NCBI GenBank assembly: GCA_020250445.1
Contig: JADCEF010000020.1
Location: 1 to 64,000, forward strand
Direction of reading: 5' to 3'
DNA length: 64,000 nucleotides
From: Rhodobacter sp.
GTDB taxonomy: Bacteria; Pseudomonadota; Alphaproteobacteria; Rhodobacterales; Rhodobacteraceae
Of this stretch, positions 1 to 8,494 are shown in pieces. Made by a program: the position numbers and the translations under genes. Numbering within the stretch: the first letter of the stretch is position 1; each line of letters starts with the position of its first letter. The notes beneath the pieces were generated by a model. The model was not told the origin of the DNA and searched no databases. It saw only the letters and a list, made by a program, of their open reading frames with translations.

Positions 1-271
1 CCTGCACCCCCGGTTCATCCCCGACAGCCCGTCGCGCTACATCCGCAACGGCGTCGGCGTCAGCGCCGATGGCAGCCGGGCGTATTTTGTCATCTCGCAG
101 GGCCGGGTGAACTTCGCCGAATTCGCCCGGCTGTTCCGCGATGCGCTGCGCACGCCGCAGGCGCTGTATTTCGACGGCAATGTCTCGCGTCTCTTCGCCC
201 CCGACATCGGGCGGCGTGACATGGGCTTTCCGATGGGGCCGATTGTCGGCACGGTGGTTCCGGCCGGGTAG
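1..271 (+). CDS. C-terminal part of a phosphodiester glycosidase / DUF2233-like protein (5' truncated by window)
   Basis: Open frame from the window start to TAG at 269-271: ...SRYIRNGVGVSADGSRAYFVISQGRVNFAEFARLFRDALRTPQALYFDGNVSRLFAPDIGRRDMGFPMGPIVGTVVPAG*; resembles the C-terminus of the NAGPA/DUF2233 family. Confidence 0.65.
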   Translation, partial: LHPRFIPDSPSRYIRNGVGVSADGSRAYFVISQGRVNFAEFARLFRDALRTPQALYFDGNVSRLFAPDIGRRDMGFPMGPIVGTVVPAG

Positions 272-357
272 GGCGCGTTCTTGCCGCCGTCCGAACCCGT
301 CTTCCCTCTTCCCCCTTCCTGCAGTAGCAGGCGGGCTTTCCAGATGGGGGATCGATC

Positions 358-1272
358 ATGGCACGCATGCGCAAGGGCAGGGACGTTTCCGGCTGGCTGA
401 TCGTGGACAAGCCTGCGGGGGTCACCTCGACCGCCGTTGTCAACAAGGTCAAATGGGCGTTTCAGGCGCAGAAGGCGGGGCATGCCGGTACGCTGGACCC
501 GGCGGCGACGGGCGTGCTGGCCGTGGCGCTGGGCGAGGCGACAAAGACCGTGCCCTACATCACCGATGCGCTGAAATGCTACCGCTTCATGCTGTGTTTC
601 GGGGCGTCCACCACCACGGATGACGCCGAAGGCACCATCATCGCCACCTCGGACAGCCGCCCCACCGATGCGCAGATCGAAGCGGCGCTGGCCGCGTTCC
701 GGGGCGAAATCCTGCAGACCCCGCCGCAGTTTTCCGCCGTCAAGATCGATGGCGAGCGTGCCTATGATCTGGCGCGCGAGGGTGAAGTGGTAGACATCGC
801 CCCCCGCCCGCTGTGGGTGGAACGCCTGACGCTGCTGTCGCGCCCCGATGCGGATCATGCCGAACTGGAGATGGTCTGCGGCAAGGGCGGCTATGTGCGC
901 GCCATTGCCCGCGATCTGGGGGCGGCCCTTGGGTGCCTTGGGCACGTGGCCTGGCTGCGCCGCGCCTGGTCTGGCCCCTTTGACGCCGCCGATGGCGTGT
1001 CGATGGACCGGATCGAAGCCCTCGCGCGCACACCCGGGATCGACGCCCTGCTGCGCCCGCTGGAAGAGGGTCTGGCCGACCTTCCCGAATTGCCCGCCAC
1101 CCCGGAAGGGGCCGCACGCCTGCGCAACGGCAACCCCGGCATGGTGATCGCCTCGTCGGTCGACTACGGCGACGAAGCCTGGGCCAGCTATCAGGGCCGG
1201 GCCCTTGCCGTGGGCATCTACAAGGCCGGCGAGTTGCACCCCAGCCGTGTCTTTGCAGACCCCAAACCATAA
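358..1272 (+). CDS. truB: tRNA pseudouridine(55) synthase TruB
   Basis: [52 protein letters not shown] carries the TruB motif with catalytic Asp (GTLDPxATG). Confidence 0.97.
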   Translation: MARMRKGRDVSGWLIVDKPAGVTSTAVVNKVKWAFQAQKAGHAGTLDPAATGVLAVALGEATKTVPYITDALKCYRFMLCFGASTTTDDAEGTIIATSDSRPTDAQIEAALAAFRGEILQTPPQFSAVKIDGERAYDLAREGEVVDIAPRPLWVERLTLLSRPDADHAELEMVCGKGGYVRAIARDLGAALGCLGHVAWLRRAWSGPFDAADGVSMDRIEALARTPGIDALLRPLEEGLADLPELPATPEGAARLRNGNPGMVIASSVDYGDEAWASYQGRALAVGIYKAGELHPSRVFADPKP

Positions 1273-1646
1273 CATGACGATTGCCGCCTTTCAGGGTGCT
1301 GAAAGAGCATCCATGCCATCTGCCGCACGCGAAAACCATCCTGACGCGCCGGGAAGGCAGCTTGCCATTGCGGGCGGAGAAGGAAACACAGCGCGTTTCC
1401 CCGCCCGGTCAGAGATCACGGCCCCATAAGGACCCTTCATGCAGGCGCAAGAAAAGGCTGGCACCCGGGGGGCGGGGCAGACGTTGGCCGGGGGCTTTGG
1501 TCCCTGGCGGGCGTGGTTTCAGCATGGTGCTGTGGCAAAGGCGATGGTCTGTGCCATGGCTGGAACCGTTTCACCAGCAACTCCGACACCGGCACCCAAG
1601 TGACCTCGCGCTGCCGGGCGCAGGTCACATGAAAGGGCCGAAGGTA

Positions 1647-2087
1647 TCACTCGGCCGCAATTCCTTTCTGATCAGGCGCAGGGCCGAACTCAGCACAGGC
1701 CCGTCCGGGCGGAGTCAGCCGCGAGGGCAACGATTTGGCCATCGCTGGCTTGATCGCCGCAAGGGGACGGCGATTGCCCGCGTGGACCCAAAGACAGATC
1801 CTCCCGCAAGCGTGCTGGTCGGGGACAAGGCCGATATCCGCCAGAAGATGCGGCGAGGTATCGGCCAGTCGTCTCAGCACAGCCTCCGCTTAACGCTCCT
1901 TGCGCCGCCGCGCCAGCGCGGCCAGAAGCGCCCGTGGGGTGACGTGGGTGAGAAAGGTGTTTCGCTGCTGCTTTCGCTGCTCCGCCAGAGCAGCCTCTGC
2001 GGCAATGCGGTCATCATGCCATAAAGATTTGGTGCCTTCCGTCCACTCCCCACCGACGTAATGCGCAATGACCGAATGGTGCTGCAT
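1647..2087 (-). pseudogene. DUF1127-like small protein interrupted by an in-frame TAA
   Basis: Minus-strand frame: MQHHSVIAHYVGGEWTEGTKSLWHDDRIAAEAALAEQRKQQRNTFLTHVTPRALLAALARRRKER*AEAVLRRLADTSPHLLADIGLVPDQ. Both halves are in the same frame; the LxxLxDxxxxLLADIGL portion resembles DUF1127 proteins. Confidence 0.45.
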
Positions 2088-2328
2088 TTCTCTGTCCTCC
2101 TCTTCAGGGCGGCGTTGCGCCCCGCGATGGGACAAATCTGCCCGCAGGGAGTCAGTCGCGCTGTTCCCTGGGAAACATCTGGCTTTTTTCTTGCGCCGCC
2201 GCGACCCGTGTCTCGGGACCGGTCGGCTGGCGGACGCTCTGGCGCTGCGGCAGTTACGCGGGTACCGCGCCGGCCGCACGCGTCACCGGGGGACAGCCTG
2301 CTCGCCGAAGGACCGGTCGCTTTCGGGG

Positions 2329-3117
2329 TTACCGCGACGTATGGGCTTCCACCGCCTGCAGCAGCTTTGTATAATCGCAGGACAGACGCTCGCCATCCCG
2401 CCGGATCGCCCCCTCGGCCACCAGCGCCTGCATCACCTGGTTAAGCTTGGGGCGGCTCGCACCCAGAACTGCGGCCAGTTCGGCCTGGCTGAACCTCAGG
2501 CTGATCTGCGCCACCGTTGGTACCGCTTCGCCATGCACTTCGCGCAGGGTCAGCAGCATAAAGCGCACGACCCGCATCCGCAGGTCGTAAAGGGCGATCG
2601 ACTCCATCTGGTAATTCGTACTGCGCAGCAGCCCACACAGATGCCGCGCCAGCGCCATGCCCAGTTCGGGTCGCGCAGCGACGGCCTTCACAAAGTCCCG
2701 GCGATAAAGCACGTGGCCCTCGGTCGGTTCGGCCGCAGTGGCATCCGTTGACCGCGGCTGTCCGTCGATCAACGAAAACTCGCCGATCACCTCTCCAGCC
2801 CCGGCATGCCGCAGGACAAGTTCCCGCCCGTCCGCTGCGGCGACCGAAAGACGAATTCGCCCCGCCGTGACGGCGACCAGAAAATCGCCCTCGTCCCCGC
2901 GCTGGAAGATCAGCGTCCCCTTGCTCCAGGATTTCCGTGCCGCCGAAGCCGACAGCACCTCGCGTGCTGCGCCGTCCAGCGCCCCGAAAAGCCCGTCTCT
3001 GCCCAAGACACCACCGCCAGCCTCCGGCTGGCTGGCTTCGGCGTCGTCCCGCCGGCCGGATGCGCGCACCAGAGGCCTGCGCCCGGCCGCGTCGGGTGGG
3101 TCGTGCTGTCCTGACAT
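2329..3117 (-). CDS. Crp/Fnr-family transcriptional regulator with cNMP-binding domain
   Basis: Cyclic-nucleotide-binding fold (GTLIFQRGDEGDFLVAVTAGRIRLS...GEFSLIDGQPRSTDATA, with phosphate-binding-cassette E and RS) plus C-terminal HTH (FSQAELAAVLGASRPKLNQVMQALVAEGAIRRDGERLSC). Confidence 0.92.
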   Translation of the reverse strand: MSGQHDPPDAAGRRPLVRASGRRDDAEASQPEAGGGVLGRDGLFGALDGAAREVLSASAARKSWSKGTLIFQRGDEGDFLVAVTAGRIRLSVAAADGRELVLRHAGAGEVIGEFSLIDGQPRSTDATAAEPTEGHVLYRRDFVKAVAARPELGMALARHLCGLLRSTNYQMESIALYDLRMRVVRFMLLTLREVHGEAVPTVAQISLRFSQAELAAVLGASRPKLNQVMQALVAEGAIRRDGERLSCDYTKLLQAVEAHTSR

Positions 3118-3365
3118 CCCGTCCTCTCCGCCCCCAGAATGGTCGGCGCATCACCCGGCGTCAACGAAAGAAAGTCCCGCACCTGCTTCCCAGGGAAAAG
3201 CCTGCCGCCCGCTGTCCTGCCACAAGGCTAACCAAGAAAGGCGGCGGATCCGCCGCAGCCCGAATGGCAAGTGACCAACGATGCACAGGCACCATCCTGC
3301 AGGAACGATGACCGTCGCCAAACCCTTGCCGGAATGCCAGAGCGACCGATAGCCGGACCTGCCCT

Positions 3366-4493
3366 TTGCCGCCCCCTTCGGACAGGAGCCTCATCGTGAC
3401 CTTATGGCTTTCCGTCCGGCCTGCCGGACCTCTGTTTCCTGCGGCCTCCGCAGGCGGCTTAAGCGGCATGGTGCAGGTCATGGCAGCCGCCGCAGTCCGG
3501 GCGACGGTCGGGATCGCCTCCCAGGTCGTGCCCGCGGCGTCAGGGATGCCGTCCGATCTTCTCGCGGGGACACGGATGCTTGTCGGCGGCCTCGCGCTTC
3601 TCTGCATCGACCGGCTTGTGACCCCGGCATTCCTGGCCTCGATCCGCAGCTTCGACCCTGCCCGCCTGCTCGGTTTTGCTGTCGGCAGCGCAGTCTTCCA
3701 GGTCTGTCTCTTCCGCTCCTTCGACCTGCAGGGCGTCACCGCGACCGTGGTCATCACGGCAAGCCTGCCCTGCCTTCTGTCGGCAGGCCGGGCCCGGTTG
3801 CGCAACAGGTCCGCGCTTTCGGGCGGAACGCTGCTTTCGCTCGTCGTTGCCTTTGGCGGCGTCCTCGTCTTCGCAAGCCAGGCACCCGCCAATGAACGGT
3901 CTGCCCCCCGCGCCGCCGGTCTGACATTCGCGGTTCTCGCGTCTGTCACCTCGGTCTTCACCTCGGTCTTTGCCCGTGACCTGACGCGCAGGACCGGGCC
4001 GCTCGACGTTGCCGGGGTTGGCATCTCGTTCCCGGGGGTGCTTCTGGCGGCCGCACTGCCGTTCCTCGGCGTTGCCATCGCGGTCCCGCAGGGTCTTCCG
4101 ACGGGACAGTTGCCTGCACTCGTCCTCTATCCAGGCCTCGGCCCGACGGCACTGGCCCATATCCTCTGCTGCAAAGGCATGGCGACAAGCCGCTCGACTG
4201 GCGTCGGACTGATCGCCTCTTTGTCGGAACCCGCAATTGCGGCCCTTCTCGCCTTCATCATCCTGCACGGGCTGCACGGGGTTCAGGCCCCGCACGAGAT
4301 CCTCGGCCTCCTCGTGATCGCTGTTGCGATGGTGGTGTTGTTCTGGGCCGAACGCCGATACGGACCGGCATCGGGCCGACCCCGGGCCATGCCGTTCCAC
4401 ATCGCAGTCGACGGGTGCGTGCCGTCGTCACGGCGCAAAGCAGCAGCCAGACCCGGTCCGGCACCATCCATGACGCCAGCCGTTCCAAAGTAA
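3366..4493 (+). CDS. EamA/DMT-family transporter
   Basis: Multi-TM protein; SFDLQGVTATVVITASLPCLLSAG... and YPGLGPTALAHILCCKGMATSRSTGVGLIASLSEPAIAALLAFIIL are typical of EamA repeats. Start codon uncertain. Confidence 0.82.
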   Translation: MPPPSDRSLIVTLWLSVRPAGPLFPAASAGGLSGMVQVMAAAAVRATVGIASQVVPAASGMPSDLLAGTRMLVGGLALLCIDRLVTPAFLASIRSFDPARLLGFAVGSAVFQVCLFRSFDLQGVTATVVITASLPCLLSAGRARLRNRSALSGGTLLSLVVAFGGVLVFASQAPANERSAPRAAGLTFAVLASVTSVFTSVFARDLTRRTGPLDVAGVGISFPGVLLAAALPFLGVAIAVPQGLPTGQLPALVLYPGLGPTALAHILCCKGMATSRSTGVGLIASLSEPAIAALLAFIILHGLHGVQAPHEILGLLVIAVAMVVLFWAERRYGPASGRPRAMPFHIAVDGCVPSSRRKAAARPGPAPSMTPAVPK

Positions 4494-5409
4494 AGGCTGC
4501 GAAGTCATAGACTTACGCGGCAAGCGCCACAGAGACACCGGCAATTGCCGCAGGAGCTGCCGCACGGGCAACCAGCACCTGCAGCACCGGTGCCCGGGCC
4601 GGCCACAGCTTCCTCCTGTCGTAGCTCCGTCAGGTTCGGGGCGAAGACCTGTCGGCGAAGCCGGTGATCCGGCCGGGCTTCAACCCGTCGGGTCTTTCCG
4701 GATTGCCGGGCATCGGACGGCACAGGGTGAACCACGTGTTGCACGACCATTCGGCCCGGCGCCCTCCGCACCACGAGGGGGACAGGATCATGTGCGACAT
4801 GGCCGGGCACCGCGACCGGTCCGCCGACCGGGCGGGCGACAGCGATGAATGGCGGAAGACGTCCCTTCTGTTCCCCAGGGAACAGCGTTCGGATGCCGCC
4901 CTGGGGATATATCCGCTATCGGGGGCCGCATCGGGACCCCGGGGAAAGATGTACCACCATGCCGCATCTCGGGGCCATGCCAATCCTCGATACCTTTGCC
5001 TCGCCTTTGTGGGGTGCCGTTCGGCGGTTTCATCGACAAAGGCGTGGAGCACCGCCGAATTGTGCGACTGGCACCGCGCCACGCCACACAGAACCGCGAC
5101 CCGATCGGCGGCTGCCCGGCGGAGACACCGTTGCAAGTGCCGGATGCCGCAAGGATGGGCCCGCACGGCAGTCCTGCCTTTGCAGCCACCTCGGCGCGCC
5201 GGACCCCCTCCCTGTCTGGCGATACCCGATGCAGCGGTCCTGTCGAGCCGCTCGCGGAGTGCCGGGACCAAGGCCTTTCCCGAATGCCGACAGACTGCAG
5301 CCGCATGGCGGCAGCCAAATCCCCCATGTGCCTTCTATCCGGAATTCGGGGCAGGCAGTATGCTTCGGGCACCGAATGGCAAGCGCATGACCCCAACAGC
5401 AGAGCATTC

Positions 5410-8400
5410 ATGACCAAAGATAGCGAACCTCAGCGGGTGGCGATCCTGGGTGGCGGCATCTCGGGATTGACGACAGCACTCGAGCTTTCAGACCCGGCCC
5501 AGCAGGGCCGCTATGCGGTGACGGTCTACCAGATGGGGTGGCGACTCGGCGGCAAATGCGCCAGCAGCCGGAACCCCGGCGCCGGAGCAAGGGTCGAAGA
5601 GCACGGGCTGCATGTCTTCTTCGGCTTTTATGACAACACATTCGACCTGCTGCGGCGCGTGTACGCAGAGCGCGGCGCCGGGGCTGGCACGCGGTTTCCA
5701 ACGGTGTTTGATGCGCTTGCGCCGCATGACACGATTTCGCTGCTGGAGAAGGTGGACGGGCACTGGCAGCCTTGGACGATCACCTGCCCGTCTCTGGCCG
5801 GACGTCCGGGCGACGGAGAGCCGCCCGGCCCATGGGCCACGGTGCGCCAGGTGCTGGCATGGCTGGCCGGGCGGCATGGAGCGCTGCTGGCACATTGTGG
5901 CCGGGGCGGGAATGTGCAGCCTGGTCATCCGCACTGGTGGGACAGGCTTTTCGGACATGCACCGAAGCCTGAGGGCGGCGAACCGATGGACATCGCCGTT
6001 GCTGCGGCCGGGGCCTTGCCTGACGACCTCGCGCGTCACCTGCCGGAGCACCACCACCGGCTGGCCGACCTGCTTGATGACGGGTGGCGGGCACTGGCAA
6101 ATCTGACGGCCGCCCCGCAGGGGCCCGGCACCGGCCTGCGGCACCTGATCATGGAAGTGGACCTTACGCGCGCGATCCTGACCGGAGTTCTGCGGGAAGG
6201 ATTCCTGACCCATCCCTACGCAGCCACAGAGGCTGCGAACGAGCTGGACTTCCGGGCCTGGCTTTCACGCCATGGCGCGCTGGATCAGACCGTCGGTTCG
6301 GCGCCGGTCCGCGCCCTTTATGACCTGATCTTTGCCTATCCGGATGGCGACATCGCCCAACCGGGCAATGTCGAGGCCGGATCGCTGGTCAATGCGCTCC
6401 TGCAATTGTGGCAATATCGCGGGTCGGTGATTTGGAAGATGCGGGCCGGCACCGGAGAGGTGGTCATTGCGCCCATCTTCGAGGTGCTGCGCAAGCGAGG
6501 CGTGAAGGTGGAATTCTTCTCGCGCGTCACCGGGCTGGTTCCCGATTCCGGCGGTGTGTCGATCCGGCGCATCACCTTGTCCCGCCAGGTAAGACTGAAG
6601 GCCGCGACCTATGAGCCATTGATCGATCATGGCGGTCTGAAATGCTGGCCGAATGCACCGCTTTACGACCAGATTGTCGAGGGCGAAACGCTGAAGGCGA
6701 AGGGAATAGATCTCGAGTCGCGCTGGAGCGGGTGGGAAGATACCGGCGGTACGAGGCAACTGCTTGCCGGTGTGGATTTCGATGTCGCGGTGCTAGCGAT
6801 CCCAAAGGCGGGTCTGGAAGACATCTGCACGGGGATTCTGGCGCAGAAGCCGGCTTGGCGCGAGATGATGGCGGTCGTCCGGACGGTCGAAACGCAGAAT
6901 GTGCAGCTTCACTTGACGCGCGACCTGGCCGGATGCGGCTGGGCGGGACCGGCGGGCACGTTGGCCGGGGGGTATGACGTGTCGCCGCTGGACACCTGGG
7001 CCGACATATCAGAGGTGCTGCCGACAGAGGATACGGGCGCGCGCGCACAGGTGATCCTGTGCGGGCCGCTCAAGGGACCGGCCGAGCCGCCGCCGGTCGA
7101 TGCGCGCGACTATCCGGCACGGGCGGCGGCCACAGTCAGAACTGAAGCCGAGCGGTTTCTGTCGTCACGGACCGCACCCATCTGGCCTGCCGTGAACGGG
7201 ACTGCGGGGTTCGACTGGAGCGTGTTGCAGGCACCTTCAGGCGTGATCGGACCGGACCGTCTGAACGCGCAGTACATTCGTGCCAACGTCGACCCGTCCG
7301 AGCGTTATGTGCAGTCGGTCGCGGGCAGCAGCCGGTATCGCCTGCGCGCAGACGATTCGGGCTATGCCAACCTCCATCTGGCCGGGGACTGGATCGCGAC
7401 GCCGCAGAACCTTGGGTCGTTCGAAGCCTCGGTGATGTCGGGAAAGCTCGCATCGCGGGCAGTTTCAGGCCTGCCGCGGACGATCCTGCGCGTGCCATCG
7501 ACCCATCCCCTGATGCAGAGGCGCATACCCGTAAAGATGGGCGGCGGGGCTGCCCCTTACGTCGTTCATGGCGGCGTGCAGACCTATGCCGGGCCGATCC
7601 GGTTCGATCAGGCCCGAATGTGGGCTTTCATGGTCAGGGCGGACATCGACCGACTCACGGCGCTGTGCGACAAATTCTTTGCCCAGCCCAGCGGCGGGAC
7701 GGTAAGCTATGTGCCGCTGACTGACCGTGTCATGCTGACCCTGACCGAATTCCCCAAGGGACGGTTCCTGAACTATCCCTCGATCGGATTTTCATCAGAG
7801 AAGGAGCTGGCGGTCTGGGTCATTGCCGGGCGGCGCAAGGCCCCCGACAGTCCGGTCATCGAACGGATCGGGGCGTTTTCGCCTTATCTCTTTCTTGACA
7901 ATCCGATCGCGCGAAGCACGGGGCGAGAGGTTTATGGCTATCTCAAGCAGTTGGGCTGGATGCTGACCCACGGGGCCGAGGGGGCCTTGCCGACGTTCCA
8001 GGTCGATGTCTACGGAACGCCCGACCATGGACCCGAAGCGAAATGGGGACGTCAGAAGTTCATCTCGCTATCGCCGGTCTTGCCGGGACAGGCGGCTGAT
8101 GGAACGACCTTCTCGCGGCTGGAAGATGTTCTCGGGATCGCGGGCCATACGCTCGACGCCACGGGAAGCTGGCTTGTGCCGGGGTTGAAGCTTATCGGAC
8201 AGGCGCTGGAGTCGCTCTGGCGGGGGCAGATCACGCAGGTCTTTCTGAAGCAGTTCCGGGACATTCACCGCACCGACCTTGCCTGCTACCAGGCGATCAC
8301 CGAGGCCCCGGCCTATGTCTCGGGCATCAGGGGGGTGCATCACCCGGCCAAGTACAGGTTCAAGGCGCATCCGCTGGCCAATATCCCGATGTGCGAGGAC

Positions 8401-8493
8401 TTGGGCCTGTCGCCCGATTGCGAAACGGACCTGACGTTGAGCCTGACGCTCGACATGACAATCAACCCCGGGGTCGTGATTTGGGAGAATTGA
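5410..8493 (+). CDS. FAD/NAD(P)-dependent oxidoreductase (phytoene desaturase / hydroxysqualene dehydroxylase-like) fused to a C-terminal acetoacetate decarboxylase-like domain
   Basis: N-term RVAILGGGISGLTTALELSD...VYQMGWRLGGKCASSRN (Rossmann GxGxxG and FAD motif), GLHVFFGFYDNTFDLL. C-terminal ~340 aa includes YVPLTDRVMLTLTEFPKGRFLNYPSIGFSSEKELAVWV...NPIARSTGREVYGYLKQLG, matching the ADC fold. The ORF track extends to 4849, but the homologous N-terminus begins at ATG 5410. Confidence 0.82.
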   Translation: MTKDSEPQRVAILGGGISGLTTALELSDPAQQGRYAVTVYQMGWRLGGKCASSRNPGAGARVEEHGLHVFFGFYDNTFDLLRRVYAERGAGAGTRFPTVFDALAPHDTISLLEKVDGHWQPWTITCPSLAGRPGDGEPPGPWATVRQVLAWLAGRHGALLAHCGRGGNVQPGHPHWWDRLFGHAPKPEGGEPMDIAVAAAGALPDDLARHLPEHHHRLADLLDDGWRALANLTAAPQGPGTGLRHLIMEVDLTRAILTGVLREGFLTHPYAATEAANELDFRAWLSRHGALDQTVGSAPVRALYDLIFAYPDGDIAQPGNVEAGSLVNALLQLWQYRGSVIWKMRAGTGEVVIAPIFEVLRKRGVKVEFFSRVTGLVPDSGGVSIRRITLSRQVRLKAATYEPLIDHGGLKCWPNAPLYDQIVEGETLKAKGIDLESRWSGWEDTGGTRQLLAGVDFDVAVLAIPKAGLEDICTGILAQKPAWREMMAVVRTVETQNVQLHLTRDLAGCGWAGPAGTLAGGYDVSPLDTWADISEVLPTEDTGARAQVILCGPLKGPAEPPPVDARDYPARAAATVRTEAERFLSSRTAPIWPAVNGTAGFDWSVLQAPSGVIGPDRLNAQYIRANVDPSERYVQSVAGSSRYRLRADDSGYANLHLAGDWIATPQNLGSFEASVMSGKLASRAVSGLPRTILRVPSTHPLMQRRIPVKMGGGAAPYVVHGGVQTYAGPIRFDQARMWAFMVRADIDRLTALCDKFFAQPSGGTVSYVPLTDRVMLTLTEFPKGRFLNYPSIGFSSEKELAVWVIAGRRKAPDSPVIERIGAFSPYLFLDNPIARSTGREVYGYLKQLGWMLTHGAEGALPTFQVDVYGTPDHGPEAKWGRQKFISLSPVLPGQAADGTTFSRLEDVLGIAGHTLDATGSWLVPGLKLIGQALESLWRGQITQVFLKQFRDIHRTDLACYQAITEAPAYVSGIRGVHHPAKYRFKAHPLANIPMCEDLGLSPDCETDLTLSLTLDMTINPGVVIWEN

Positions 8494-8494
8494 A

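Noticed and set aside
37-1275. 412-aa antisense ORF over truB, and the many other long ORFs opposite confident genes (e.g. 3161-4078, 17661-19139, 19840-21306, 42001-43446, 54622-55497)
   Set aside because: High GC makes long antisense frames common; the translations are His/Arg/Gly-rich with no recognisable domains and are fully overlapped by well-supported genes.
1439-1603. 54-aa ORF MQAQEKAGTRGAGQTLAGGFGPWRAWFQHGAVAKAMVCAMAGTVSPATPTPAPK
   Set aside because: No recognisable family and no strong context; could be real but is not supportable from sequence alone.
4849-5409. N-terminal extension of the FAD-ADC fusion ORF
   Set aside because: The Pro/Arg/Cys-rich translation has no recognisable domain, and the paralogue starts right at the Rossmann motif; ATG 5410 is the better start.
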